A stretch of DNA of 64,000 nt from Clostridiales bacterium Firm_16 (GTDB lineage Bacteria; Bacillota; Clostridia; Saccharofermentanales; Saccharofermentanaceae). Below the pieces are notes generated by a model. It ran no database searches and was not told the DNA's origin. It saw nothing but the letters and a program-made list of their open reading frames with translations. The position numbers were made by a program, and so were the translations under genes. Below are positions 17,499 to 25,947 of the stretch, piece after piece; within the stretch, counting starts at the first letter, position 1; each line of letters starts with the position of its first letter. Location of the stretch: NCBI GenBank assembly GCA_001604185.1, contig LVAV01000092.1:1-64000 (forward strand). Direction: 5' to 3'.

Positions 17499-18429
17499 TT
17501 TCCATTCCTTCTTCCCAGTTCAAAATCTTAAAACATCTGTCGTAGTAGTGCCAGAGCATGGTCGGCAGCATTGCCCGCCTGCCGTGTTCCTTCGCACAGA
17601 GCTGTCCTGCCAGACTGTGGATCCCTACCGCACATACGCAGGCGTCTTCTTCGCGCATGCCCTGTGCCAGGAATCCGGCCAGAAGTCCGGCCAGCACGTC
17701 TCCGGAACCGCCTTTGGCCAGTCCGGAGTTGCTCTCCTGATTACTATACCACTTCCCGTCAGGAGTAAATATGTTGGTTTGATGACTTTTCAGCACCAGA
17801 ATGGTTTCTTGTTTTCTGGCCCATTCAGAAGCAGCTTCCATGTCTCCGGTCTTCCATTCCGGGAAGATCCTCAGGAATTCTCCGATATGCGGCGTGAGAA
17901 CAGCCGGGCCCAGACCTCTCTGTCTTCTGGTACGGATCTCATCCCAGAGGGAAGGCTCCGACGCAAGGATCGAGATTGCGCCTGCATCCAGCACCAGATG
18001 GGGCACCATGCGAATCAAGATCGGGAAGTTGTCCCGTACATCTTTTCTCTCCGGTGCAATGCCCGGTCCCAGCAGAACCGCGTCCTTCCCTTGAAGTGTC
18101 TCAGCAAACCAGGTCGGATCCTCAGAAGTCGTGACAGCCAGCAACGGCTGCAGCACTGCTCCCGCGTTTGCTTTCTTCGGGATCGGGATCGTCAGCGCCT
18201 CCGGACACATGGTCATAAGCGGTGCGATCAATTCCTGCGGTACCAGAAGATACACAAGACCCACTCCGCTTCGGAGTGCGGAAGATGCCGCCATATAAGC
18301 CGCACCGCCCATTCCTTCGGTACCCGCATAAAGCAGAAGACGCCCGAAGGTCCCCTTGTGTCCCTCTTCACTACGAAGCGGACACAGAGAAGTCAGGCGT
18401 TCTCTTGTAATTCGTTCCATGGGTTCCAT
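17488..18429 (-). CDS. nnrD: ADP-dependent NAD(P)H-hydrate dehydratase
   Basis: Repairs hydrated, inactive NADH and NADPH. The 313-residue protein has the ribokinase-like fold with HKGTFGRLLLYAG near the N-terminus, VLTPHIGEFLRI in the middle and the catalytic GGSGDVLAGLLAGFL. It lacks the NnrE epimerase domain that is fused in E. coli, so the epimerase must be elsewhere or absent. It lies 3 nt after metA and overlaps alr. Confidence 0.92.
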   Translation of the reverse strand: MEPMERITRERLTSLCPLRSEEGHKGTFGRLLLYAGTEGMGGAAYMAASSALRSGVGLVYLLVPQELIAPLMTMCPEALTIPIPKKANAGAVLQPLLAVTTSEDPTWFAETLQGKDAVLLGPGIAPERKDVRDNFPILIRMVPHLVLDAGAISILASEPSLWDEIRTRRQRGLGPAVLTPHIGEFLRIFPEWKTGDMEAASEWARKQETILVLKSHQTNIFTPDGKWYSNQESNSGLAKGGSGDVLAGLLAGFLAQGMREEDACVCAVGIHSLAGQLCAKEHGRRAMLPTMLWHYYDRCFKILNWEEGMENDG

Positions 18430-18432
18430 GTC

Positions 18433-19368
18433 TTACCTCTTCGGCACCTCGCTGATAGTGGAAATATCGAAAGGTGTTTCCTGGTATACATAGTAATTCA
18501 GCCAGTTCATAAACAGCAGCGTCGAAGAAGAGCGCCACTTCATATGTGGTTCCTTCGTCGGATCATCGTTCGGGAAGTAGTTCTTCGGTACCTGGATCGG
18601 AAGTCCCTTGTTCAGGTCGCGGAAGTATTCATCTCTGAGTGTGTTCACGTCGTACTCAGAGTGTCCCGTAATGAAGATCTGTCTTCCGGAAAGATCGGAG
18701 ACCGCGTACACACCGCACTCCTCTGACTCAGAAAGGATGCGCAGGTTCGGATGACGCTCGATGTCCGACTTTCTCACCTCGGTGTGGCGGGAATGAGGTA
18801 CATAGAAATAGTCGTCGAATCCGCGGAACAGCTTCACCGGCTTGGTATACGTCATGCTGTGCTCGAAGACACCGAACACTTTATTCGGAAGATTGTACTT
18901 CGGAATACCATAGTGGTAGTAAAGACCGGCCTGGGCACCCCAACAGATATGCAGCGTGGAATATACATGGGTCTTACTCCACTCCATGATCTCGCACAGT
19001 TCTTTCCAATAAGCGACTTCTTCGAATTCCATCAGTTCTACCGGCGCGCCGGTGATGATCATGCCATCGTAGAAGCGTTCGCGGACATCGGCGAATGTCT
19101 CATAGAACTTCACCAGATGTTCTGTCGTGGTGTGCTTCGGATGGTAAGAAGCCGTATATAAAAGGTCGATGTTGACCTGAAGCGGTGAGTTCGACAGCGC
19201 ACGCAGAAGCTGCGTCTCGGTGGCGATCTTGTTGGGCATCAGGTTCAGAATAAGAAGATGCAGCGGTCGGATGTCCTGGTTATAGGCACGTTCTTCGGTC
19301 ATAACGAAGATGCGTTCCTTCTCCAGGATCCCCGTAGCAGGAAGATTATTCGGAATACGTATCGGCAT
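18433..19368 (-). CDS. metAA: Homoserine O-acyltransferase, predicted acetyl-CoA type
   Basis: First committed step of methionine synthesis from homoserine. The 311 residues match MetA throughout, with nucleophile Cys142 (HICWGAQAG) and the His/Glu pair in TGHSEYD. Residue 111 is Glu (GAPVE), the position that sets acetyl- rather than succinyl-CoA use in studied enzymes, where succinyl types have Gly. I therefore predict acetylhomoserine as product. The 15-nt gap to the upstream gene leaves no room for its own riboswitch. Confidence 0.94.
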   Translation of the reverse strand: MPIRIPNNLPATGILEKERIFVMTEERAYNQDIRPLHLLILNLMPNKIATETQLLRALSNSPLQVNIDLLYTASYHPKHTTTEHLVKFYETFADVRERFYDGMIITGAPVELMEFEEVAYWKELCEIMEWSKTHVYSTLHICWGAQAGLYYHYGIPKYNLPNKVFGVFEHSMTYTKPVKLFRGFDDYFYVPHSRHTEVRKSDIERHPNLRILSESEECGVYAVSDLSGRQIFITGHSEYDVNTLRDEYFRDLNKGLPIQVPKNYFPNDDPTKEPHMKWRSSSTLLFMNWLNYYVYQETPFDISTISEVPKR

Positions 19369-19383
19369 AGTCAGGACCTCCCG

Positions 19384-20391
19384 TCAAGAGCACAAGAACT
19401 CATTCAGGATCGAGGTCTTCGGCACGAAAGATTCCTTCGCCTGCGGGATCTGCTCCAGCCAGGATACCAGCATCCTGGCCTTGGCCACAGCCTTCTCGAT
19501 ATTGGCGAAATCCTTCGGCGGATTGCTTCTCTCCATGAAGACAGATGGTGCCAGAAGTCCCTGTTCATAAGCGTCCAGAGCTTCCTTGATATCTTTTCTT
19601 GCCATGTTGGCGATAACCAGCGGTTCGTAGGCCAGGAAGGAATTGACGTGGTAATCTGCCTTCGTCAGGTAATCCCGGTAATAGTTCTGTTCCGAATTCT
19701 GGATCATCGGCCAGTAGTCGATGGTGGTCAATGCATGCGCACCTCTGTGGCGCACGTCACGGACGATTCTTCGGAGCATACGTAATTCGTCGCTGTCCAG
19801 CAGACGACGGTCAGACATAACGGATGCATAGGGCATGATGAAAATACCCAGATACTGCTCTCTCTCGAAGCTGGCGGTCGTGATGTCGCAAAGACCATGC
19901 AGGCCCTCTACGACGACAACACCATTCTTGCCGATCTCCAGTGGCGGTTTCTTGGATTCCACTCTCTGGCGGACCATGAAATCGAAAGTCGGCGGTACAA
20001 CCGCGTCACCGCTTACCAGTTTCGCCAGATCGATGCTGGCCAGACGCATATCCAGTGTCTCGACGCTCTCGAAGTCCGGACGGCCTTCTTCGTCGAATTC
20101 TAATGCACGTGTATCGTAATAGTCATCCAGGGAAAGACGGATCGCTTTTCTTCCGTGGGCGCACAGTTCCGCCACCAGACGGTCGGTAAATGTTGTCTTA
20201 CCGGAAGAAGTCGGACCGGATACGAAGACCACCTTCACCTCTGGACGGAAGCAAACTTCTTTTGCCACTTCCGAAGTCTGACGGATGAAACGCTCCTCCG
20301 CTTTGCCTATAAAATCGGGAAGTCCGAAAACTCCCAGCATATCTTCCAGATCATCGATCGAGACCCGGATCTTATCAGATAGATTAGCCAT
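19384..20391 (-). CDS. Uridine kinase-like P-loop kinase
   Basis: A 335-residue kinase of the phosphoribulokinase/uridine kinase family. It has Walker A GPTSSGKTTF, the SLDDYYDTR substrate loop and VVVEGLHGLCD Walker B region. Many clostridial homologues carry an N-terminal threonyl-tRNA-synthetase-like domain; here only ~45 residues precede the kinase core. It probably phosphorylates a nucleoside, but the substrate is not proven. It lies 21 nt after the membrane protein at 20413. Confidence 0.8.
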   Translation of the reverse strand: MANLSDKIRVSIDDLEDMLGVFGLPDFIGKAEERFIRQTSEVAKEVCFRPEVKVVFVSGPTSSGKTTFTDRLVAELCAHGRKAIRLSLDDYYDTRALEFDEEGRPDFESVETLDMRLASIDLAKLVSGDAVVPPTFDFMVRQRVESKKPPLEIGKNGVVVVEGLHGLCDITTASFEREQYLGIFIMPYASVMSDRRLLDSDELRMLRRIVRDVRHRGAHALTTIDYWPMIQNSEQNYYRDYLTKADYHVNSFLAYEPLVIANMARKDIKEALDAYEQGLLAPSVFMERSNPPKDFANIEKAVAKARMLVSWLEQIPQAKESFVPKTSILNEFLCS

Positions 20392-20412
20392 ATTCAGTCT
20401 CCTAACTTATCG

Positions 20413-21015
20413 TCACTTGTCAGTAAAGTCGGAAAGGACCAGCATACTGACAACTTTGTCATACCAGTACTGTAAGAAACGAGACACACAGTAAACGATT
20501 CCGGGAATCACGACAGCGGCGAAAACGATCAGTACAACTACAACGACCACATATACGCCACCGGAGATCACACCCAGCACCGTTGCGAAAGTACCGGCTG
20601 TATCTACATATTTCGCTGTAAACTGTTCAAGTGTCTTGTTCAAATATGAGATGAGGAAGTCCTTCAGATCTCCGAAAGAAACGGACAACTTCGGACGAGC
20701 CCATGCAGTAATCAGAAATGTAAGTGCACCTATCTTGGTAAGCTGCACCAGTAATACAGGTATTTTGCCCCAGATGGGCATTCGATAATATGCGAAGCAG
20801 ATCGCCGGGCAGAAGAAAAAAAGAACGACAAAAACGATGATCTTCGGCAGGAATCCGCCGGTAATGATATCGTTCAAACCGCCCGTAAGATAATTATATA
20901 CGACCAGAAGGTCTACAAAAATGCCATAAAGGATGAAAAGAGAAGTATGACGTCGGTTCTCAAAATCCGTATCGCTCCATAAGCGTCCGAGTAAAAGTCC
21001 TTCCAGATAATCCAC
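20413..21015 (-). CDS. Polytopic membrane protein, function unknown
   Basis: A 200-residue protein with about four membrane helices (roughly residues 26-46, 55-77, 83-103 and 150-178). A soluble loop (~105-145) precedes the last, very Val-rich helix. I recognise no family. It is the first gene of the alr-metA operon, behind an extended -10 promoter. AAAGGAAACGGAAAG precedes the ATG, a weak ribosome site. Confidence 0.6.
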   Translation of the reverse strand: MDYLEGLLLGRLWSDTDFENRRHTSLFILYGIFVDLLVVYNYLTGGLNDIITGGFLPKIIVFVVLFFFCPAICFAYYRMPIWGKIPVLLVQLTKIGALTFLITAWARPKLSVSFGDLKDFLISYLNKTLEQFTAKYVDTAGTFATVLGVISGGVYVVVVVVLIVFAAVVIPGIVYCVSRFLQYWYDKVVSMLVLSDFTDK

Positions 21016-21050
21016 TTTCCGTTTCCTTTCGGCAAAAATAGTCTTTCACT

Positions 21051-21079
21051 ATTGTATCAAAAAAGTAGTGTTTCGTCAC
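21051..21079 (-). promoter_or_regulatory. Promoter of the 20413-16311 operon
   Basis: GTGACG (21074-21079), a 17-bp spacer and TACAAT (21051-21056), with TG one base before the -10 (extended -10). The -35 ends 5 bp from the stop codon of the preceding gene. Confidence 0.65.
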
Positions 21080-21083
21080 CCAC

Positions 21084-21554
21084 TCAGCGAAGCCGGAAAG
21101 AAGTCTTGGCAACACTCTCGATCAAGGCCCGGTAATCACTCCACTGCTTCGGGAAACTGCTGACACCATACGCTTTCAGAACCTCACCGTCAGAGAAATG
21201 GATCTCCACTGACCAGTCCTGTGGGAAGGAAGCGCTCATAGAACCCATAAGTTTGCCGATTCCCTTGGCGTAATCCTCAGTCCACTCGAGAAGGCCCGTA
21301 CCCGGAAGGTCTTTGCGGATCTTCTCGACAATGTCCGGGCTCAACGCACGAACGAAATCATTGTTCCACATATGCGTGTCTGTCCAGGCAATACGGCCCG
21401 CAACCAGATCGATACATGCTCTCAGGCTGCCTCGTCGGTATCCGGATAGCTCCGTTTCAAAAGAAACTATGTCTTTGTAATCATGTACAATATCACTCAT
21501 TGACACCGCCTCATTCATCCAAACCACATCATTGTGTACGATTGCATTACTCAC
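21084..21554 (-). CDS. Conserved-looking protein of unknown function, coupled to the beta-propeller gene
   Basis: A soluble 156-residue protein with no signal peptide or membrane helix and no domain I recognise. It contains W-rich segments (GLLEWTEDYAKGIG and QDWSVEIHFSDGEV) suggesting a compact alpha/beta fold. Its start overlaps the stop of the upstream propeller gene by 4 nt (ATGA), so the two are made together. Confidence 0.6.
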   Translation of the reverse strand: MSNAIVHNDVVWMNEAVSMSDIVHDYKDIVSFETELSGYRRGSLRACIDLVAGRIAWTDTHMWNNDFVRALSPDIVEKIRKDLPGTGLLEWTEDYAKGIGKLMGSMSASFPQDWSVEIHFSDGEVLKAYGVSSFPKQWSDYRALIESVAKTSFRLR

Positions 21555-23512
21555 GAAATCTTCACTCCATAAATAGCATTGGAACGCTGGCCGATTACGA
21601 TCATGTTATCCACGACGATCGGCGAAGCCTCAAAGTTTGCCAAGTCTCCCTGCTTCAAGCCCTGGATCAGACCCACACGTGCACCGGTATGTCCATCAAC
21701 CAGATGTCCCTGACCCTGACTGTCAAACACGACTATGTAAGCATTTCCCTGTTCATCGTAAACATCTACAGGTGAACTCCAGGAATATGTATTCCAGTCA
21801 TATCTCCAGACTTCCGCTCCCGTATTCTTGTCATAAGCAACCATACAGTTTCCGGCCCATACGCCTTTGGTCTTACAATACGAGAAGATAACCAGATTAG
21901 AGATCGACTTTTTACCTGTAATCGGAGTACCCAGCATACCACCATTGACGTCATCGCTGGAACTGGTTCCGTTATGTGTATAACAATTCTGGGATGTCTG
22001 CCATATTACCTCGCCGGTCATGGCATCGATCTTATATGTGAAAGAAGCGCCTTGATAATCCAGTTCATCTCTCTGCCAGTCAACTTCCGTACCAGTATAA
22101 AGATATACATGACCATTCTCCTCTTCGAGGACCGGAGTTACATCCGAGTCATCGTCAAGTCTTCTGGACCAGACAAGGCTCAGAGTGTTCAGATCCAGGC
22201 AGATCAGGTTACCGGCATTATCCGTGCACCATCCGTAGTGATCGTAGATAGCCATAGAACTCTCAATACCCAGCTGTTTTCCAGACACACCGTCGAAAAT
22301 ATAGCGATATACAACAGTGTCCGGCTGCATGGTCAACACACCTGTTTTAGGATTGAACTGTGTGTTCAGCTTCACGGTATAGATCATACCGTTCTCACTT
22401 GGATAGATGAGTGTATCAGAATTTCCGTCAATAATCGGAGAGGAGTCACAGGCGCCCCATGTCGATCTATGAGCACGGGAATCCAGACCGGTCTGGAAGT
22501 ACATCATCTCTCCATTAAGAAGATTGTAGATACGATAACCGATCTTACCACGTTCTCCGTTATCGTCACCCTGACCTACATAAAGGATGGGGTAGCCGCG
22601 AGGATCGATAGCCGGTGTTCCCTTGATGGTTGCGCCGACATTGATCGGATCTCTTGTCTGGGCTCCGTCATCGATATCCAGGAAATATACGTGACCATCC
22701 TGCGTCGCGATCACGACCTCAGTCAGGTTCTCCTTCGTACGCTTCTCCGGATACATATTCATGAGCTGCTGGACTTCATAGTCCCATCTGACAGCCAGAG
22801 GCTGACCTGTCCAGCCGACACCGAACCAGCTCCAGGAAGTAGAAAGCGGTGTGCTCTTACTTCCGACCTTAGTGAACTCCCAGACTTTCTCGAAATGCTG
22901 GTCTACAGGTTTGGACGGGTCAATGTTGACATATCCCCAGGATGCACAGTTGCGGAAATTATTACCACGGAAAGTCAGTATTCCCTGCACTTTCTGGTAG
23001 TTTAGCGGATCTCCCATGCTGATCGGGTTTTCACGATTGTAAGAAGAAAGACGGTCGTCCTTCTTATAGACATCCTGCTTCGCACCTCTTCCGGAAGGGG
23101 AATACTTATCTTCCGGCGTACCGGCTGTCACGTTCATCTTGGCGGTAGCAGGATAAAGGACCGGGTTATGGTACTTCTCCATAACTGTTTCCGGAGTAGG
23201 CGTCGGTGTAGCAAGTACGATCCCGCTCGGATCCTGTGTGACCACATTTCCCTGGTCATCTGTAACAATAGTAATTTCGGAAGTATTCTTCGTTGTATCC
23301 TTAGGTTCGGAAACAGATTTCTTACCCTTTGTCAGTGTAACGATTGCAAGGACCACCGTGGTCACAACGAGCAAGGCCGTGACACAGAACAGGATGTAGA
23401 TCCCGGTGTTGTTCGCGACCCGATGCGGTCTGTAGAACTGGTTTTCATAACGTACGTTTTCTGGCTTTCTCATAGAGCTCTTCGCATAGTCCTCTCGTAT
23501 GTTATTCCTCAT
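21551..23512 (-). CDS. Membrane-anchored beta-propeller (PQQ-like repeat) protein
   Basis: From the ATG at 23512 the protein has 653 residues: a short cytoplasmic tail, one membrane helix (about 36-60), a TPTPTPE linker, then ~500 extracellular residues. These hold repeated blades such as VVIATQDGHVYFLDIDDG and LICLDLNTLSLVWSR, as in BamB-like propellers. The propeller could bind cell-wall polymers or scaffold a complex. No catalytic residues are evident. The start is uncertain: neither 23512 nor 23473 has a good ribosome site, and the upstream ATG at 23584 looks non-coding. Confidence 0.78.
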   Translation of the reverse strand: MRNNIREDYAKSSMRKPENVRYENQFYRPHRVANNTGIYILFCVTALLVVTTVVLAIVTLTKGKKSVSEPKDTTKNTSEITIVTDDQGNVVTQDPSGIVLATPTPTPETVMEKYHNPVLYPATAKMNVTAGTPEDKYSPSGRGAKQDVYKKDDRLSSYNRENPISMGDPLNYQKVQGILTFRGNNFRNCASWGYVNIDPSKPVDQHFEKVWEFTKVGSKSTPLSTSWSWFGVGWTGQPLAVRWDYEVQQLMNMYPEKRTKENLTEVVIATQDGHVYFLDIDDGAQTRDPINVGATIKGTPAIDPRGYPILYVGQGDDNGERGKIGYRIYNLLNGEMMYFQTGLDSRAHRSTWGACDSSPIIDGNSDTLIYPSENGMIYTVKLNTQFNPKTGVLTMQPDTVVYRYIFDGVSGKQLGIESSMAIYDHYGWCTDNAGNLICLDLNTLSLVWSRRLDDDSDVTPVLEEENGHVYLYTGTEVDWQRDELDYQGASFTYKIDAMTGEVIWQTSQNCYTHNGTSSSDDVNGGMLGTPITGKKSISNLVIFSYCKTKGVWAGNCMVAYDKNTGAEVWRYDWNTYSWSSPVDVYDEQGNAYIVVFDSQGQGHLVDGHTGARVGLIQGLKQGDLANFEASPIVVDNMIVIGQRSNAIYGVKIS

Positions 23513-23629
23513 ATCAACATATACTATCACAAAGAATTCAAATCCGATACGGAAAAGATGCACAAAAATCATGCAGATGTCCAAATTTCATGCCTGTTTT
23601 GACCCTATTTGTAAAAAAGAACAGACAAC

Positions 23630-23658
23630 TTTACAACTTTGGAAAGCTGTACTATCAT
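23630..23658 (+). promoter_or_regulatory. Candidate promoter of the DMT transporter gene
   Basis: TTTACA (23630-23635), a 17-bp spacer and TATCAT (23653-23658), 42 nt before the start codon, in the gap between divergent genes. Confidence 0.5.
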
Positions 23659-23700
23659 ACCCTCGTTTGACTTTAGGGAAAGCAGGACAGCAGCAACCCC

Positions 23701-24645
23701 ATGATTTGGATCCTTCTGACATTGGTATACGGACTTTTGAAAGGCGGACGTGAGATCGCCAAGAAGAAAGCCATGACACGCAACACCGTTATGGAAGTGT
23801 TGTTGATCTATACTTTCGTGGGATTCCTGATGGTGGTCCCCCGTGTTCCGAATGCCATGGGACTTGCTCCGAAATACTACGGTTTTATCGCCATCAAATC
23901 CTTCGTGATCTTCCTGGCCTGGATCCTGAGTTTCCGGGCACTGAAGCATCTGCCCGTCAGCCTTTACGGCATCCTGGATCTTTCCCGTGTCCTGCTGGCC
24001 ACGCTCCTGGGGGTCATCGTACTGCACGAAGTTCTCCGTTGGAATCAATATCTGGGACTGGCTCTCGTAGCCTTCGGTCTTCTCTCTCTGAAGTTCCGGC
24101 TTTTCGGTAAGAAGCCTTCTGCGGCAAAAGCTCTCCCCGCTCCATCTTCTTCTTCCCCCGCCACCTCGGACCCACGCGGCCCCGCCACTTCTTCTGCATC
24201 TGACAGCGACAGCGGCAACGCCGGGAAGTTCATCATCATGGCCTTCGGCTCCTGCCTTCTGAACGCCGTCTCCGGCCTTATGGACAAGCTCCTCATGAAG
24301 AGCATCAACGGCGCCCAGCTGCAGTTCTGGTACATGCTTTTCCTTCTGCTGTTCTACCTGATCTACGTCCTGGTGACTCGCACCAAGATCAGCAAAACCA
24401 TCTGGAAAAACGGCTGGGTATGGCTTCTGGCTATTATGTTTGTTATCGGAGATGCGGCCCTCTTCGCCGCCAACGGCATATCCGGCTCTCGGGTCACGGT
24501 CATGACCCTCATTAAGCAAAGCGGCTGTTTCGTCACCATCGTAGGCGGGAAATTCATTTTTCACGAGAAAGACATCGGCTACCGCCTCTTCTGCGCCGCC
24601 ATCATCTTCTGCGGCATACTGGTCAGTGTTCTTCCGCTTGGGTAA
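23701..24645 (+). CDS. DMT-superfamily (EamA-like) transporter
   Basis: A ten-helix carrier of 314 residues formed by two repeats (1-135 and 175-314). They are joined by an unusual Ser/Ala/Pro-rich cytoplasmic loop (about 140-172) that is longer than normal. EamA members export metabolites such as amino acids or purines; the substrate is unknown. The ribosome site (AGGAC) is weak and ~12 nt from the ATG. The last 23 nt overlap the convergent flavoprotein gene. Confidence 0.82.
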   Translation: MIWILLTLVYGLLKGGREIAKKKAMTRNTVMEVLLIYTFVGFLMVVPRVPNAMGLAPKYYGFIAIKSFVIFLAWILSFRALKHLPVSLYGILDLSRVLLATLLGVIVLHEVLRWNQYLGLALVAFGLLSLKFRLFGKKPSAAKALPAPSSSSPATSDPRGPATSSASDSDSGNAGKFIIMAFGSCLLNAVSGLMDKLLMKSINGAQLQFWYMLFLLLFYLIYVLVTRTKISKTIWKNGWVWLLAIMFVIGDAALFAANGISGSRVTVMTLIKQSGCFVTIVGGKFIFHEKDIGYRLFCAAIIFCGILVSVLPLG

Positions 24646-25936
24646 CCGAAGATCCGGCATAAAGACCTGCCGTAAAACCTGTCGACCAGGCGCACTGGAG
24701 ATTGTATCCCCCTGAGATACCGTCCACATCCAGGATCTCTCCTGCGAAATAAAGACCCTTCATGAGTTTCGACTCCATGGTCTTGGGATCCACCTGCTTC
24801 ACATTCACACCGCCGCGGGTCACATACGCCACGTCCATCGGCGTCCGCTCCGCAATCGGAAGTCTCGTACCCTTCAGAGTCTCGATGATCTTCTTTCTCT
24901 CCAGCTTCGTCACATCGTGGGCCGCCTTATCCTCCGTCAGCACCAGCTCCGCCATCTTCTCACGAAGACGGAACGTCTCACAAAGCAGACGTTTCATATG
25001 GCGGTTCGGGTCCGCCTGCATCGCCGCAAGCAGCTGCTTCTCCGCCTCATCCATCGTCACCCCCGGCACATGATCCAGTACCAGGAAGATCCGCATATTC
25101 GAATAGAGATGATCCGCATTCGGCAGGTAACGGGAAAGATACATCGCCACCGGACCACTGACGCCCTGATGGGTAAAAAGCAGTTCACCACGGACTTTCT
25201 CGGACTCCTTGCCGTCTGCCCAGATCCATGCCCCGATATCCGGGATCGTCACGCCCGCGAGAGAATATTCCGAACCACAGTCGTCCTTATCCGACTTATC
25301 CGGCTCCGTAAATCCCGTCAGGAACAGCGGTGCCAGCGCCGGGTAAAGCGGCGTCACTTCATGTGCGCAGGAAGCCGCCAGACCGTAGCCGTCGCCCTCC
25401 GAGCCTGTGGCCGGGAAAGACACGCCTCCGGTACACAAGATCACGGCACTTCCGAAATATACTTTATTGAATGTTACTACGCGAAAAGCTCTTTCCTCCG
25501 AATCTGCCGGAGTGAAGGACAGTACTGCCTGTTTCGTCAGCAGTCTTCCGCCCAGTTCCTTGAACTTCTCCACCAGTGCGTCCCGCACATCCTGTGCCTT
25601 CTCTGAGTCGGGAAAAACTCTTCCGTTCTCTTCTTCGTGGGTCGGCACGTTCATGCTCTTAAAGAAGTTGCGCACGTCGGTCGGCTCATAGTTCCGCAGC
25701 GCGCTGGTCAGAAAACGGGAATTCTCATAGTAGGCCTCCTGGAAATTATCCGGGATCCGCATATTCGTGATATTGCAACGGCCATGCCCCGTAAGCAGGA
25801 GCTTCTTGCCGGCCACTTCTTTCTTCTCCAGGATCAGCACCGAGGCGCCCCGCTGGCAGGCCGTGATGCCGGCCATCAGTCCGGCCGGTCCTGCACCTAC
25901 AACGATCACGTCATATTTCTCGGGATACGTCTCCAT
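24623..25936 (-). CDS. HI0933-family FAD-dependent oxidoreductase
   Basis: A flavoprotein of 437 residues with the GAGPAGLMAG dinucleotide site, the family signature KKLLLTGHGRCNITN, and a C-terminal GGYNLQCAWSTGFTAG FAD motif. Its substrate is not established. The ATG at 25936 is favoured because GAGG lies 9 nt upstream, overlapping the stop codon of the preceding gene; an in-frame GTG at 25945 lies too close to that site. Confidence 0.9.
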   Translation of the reverse strand: METYPEKYDVIVVGAGPAGLMAGITACQRGASVLILEKKEVAGKKLLLTGHGRCNITNMRIPDNFQEAYYENSRFLTSALRNYEPTDVRNFFKSMNVPTHEEENGRVFPDSEKAQDVRDALVEKFKELGGRLLTKQAVLSFTPADSEERAFRVVTFNKVYFGSAVILCTGGVSFPATGSEGDGYGLAASCAHEVTPLYPALAPLFLTGFTEPDKSDKDDCGSEYSLAGVTIPDIGAWIWADGKESEKVRGELLFTHQGVSGPVAMYLSRYLPNADHLYSNMRIFLVLDHVPGVTMDEAEKQLLAAMQADPNRHMKRLLCETFRLREKMAELVLTEDKAAHDVTKLERKKIIETLKGTRLPIAERTPMDVAYVTRGGVNVKQVDPKTMESKLMKGLYFAGEILDVDGISGGYNLQCAWSTGFTAGLYAGSSVTQAEEH

Positions 25937-25947
25937 AGAAATCACCC

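Noticed and set aside
19369..19384. A SAM riboswitch or S-box before the metA-type gene
   Set aside because: Only 15 nt separate it from the upstream gene; there is no room for a leader.
23513..23584. Upstream start of the propeller protein at 23584
   Set aside because: The extra residues are hydrophobic but unlike a signal peptide and the stretch looks like promoter DNA. The ATG at 23512 is more plausible.
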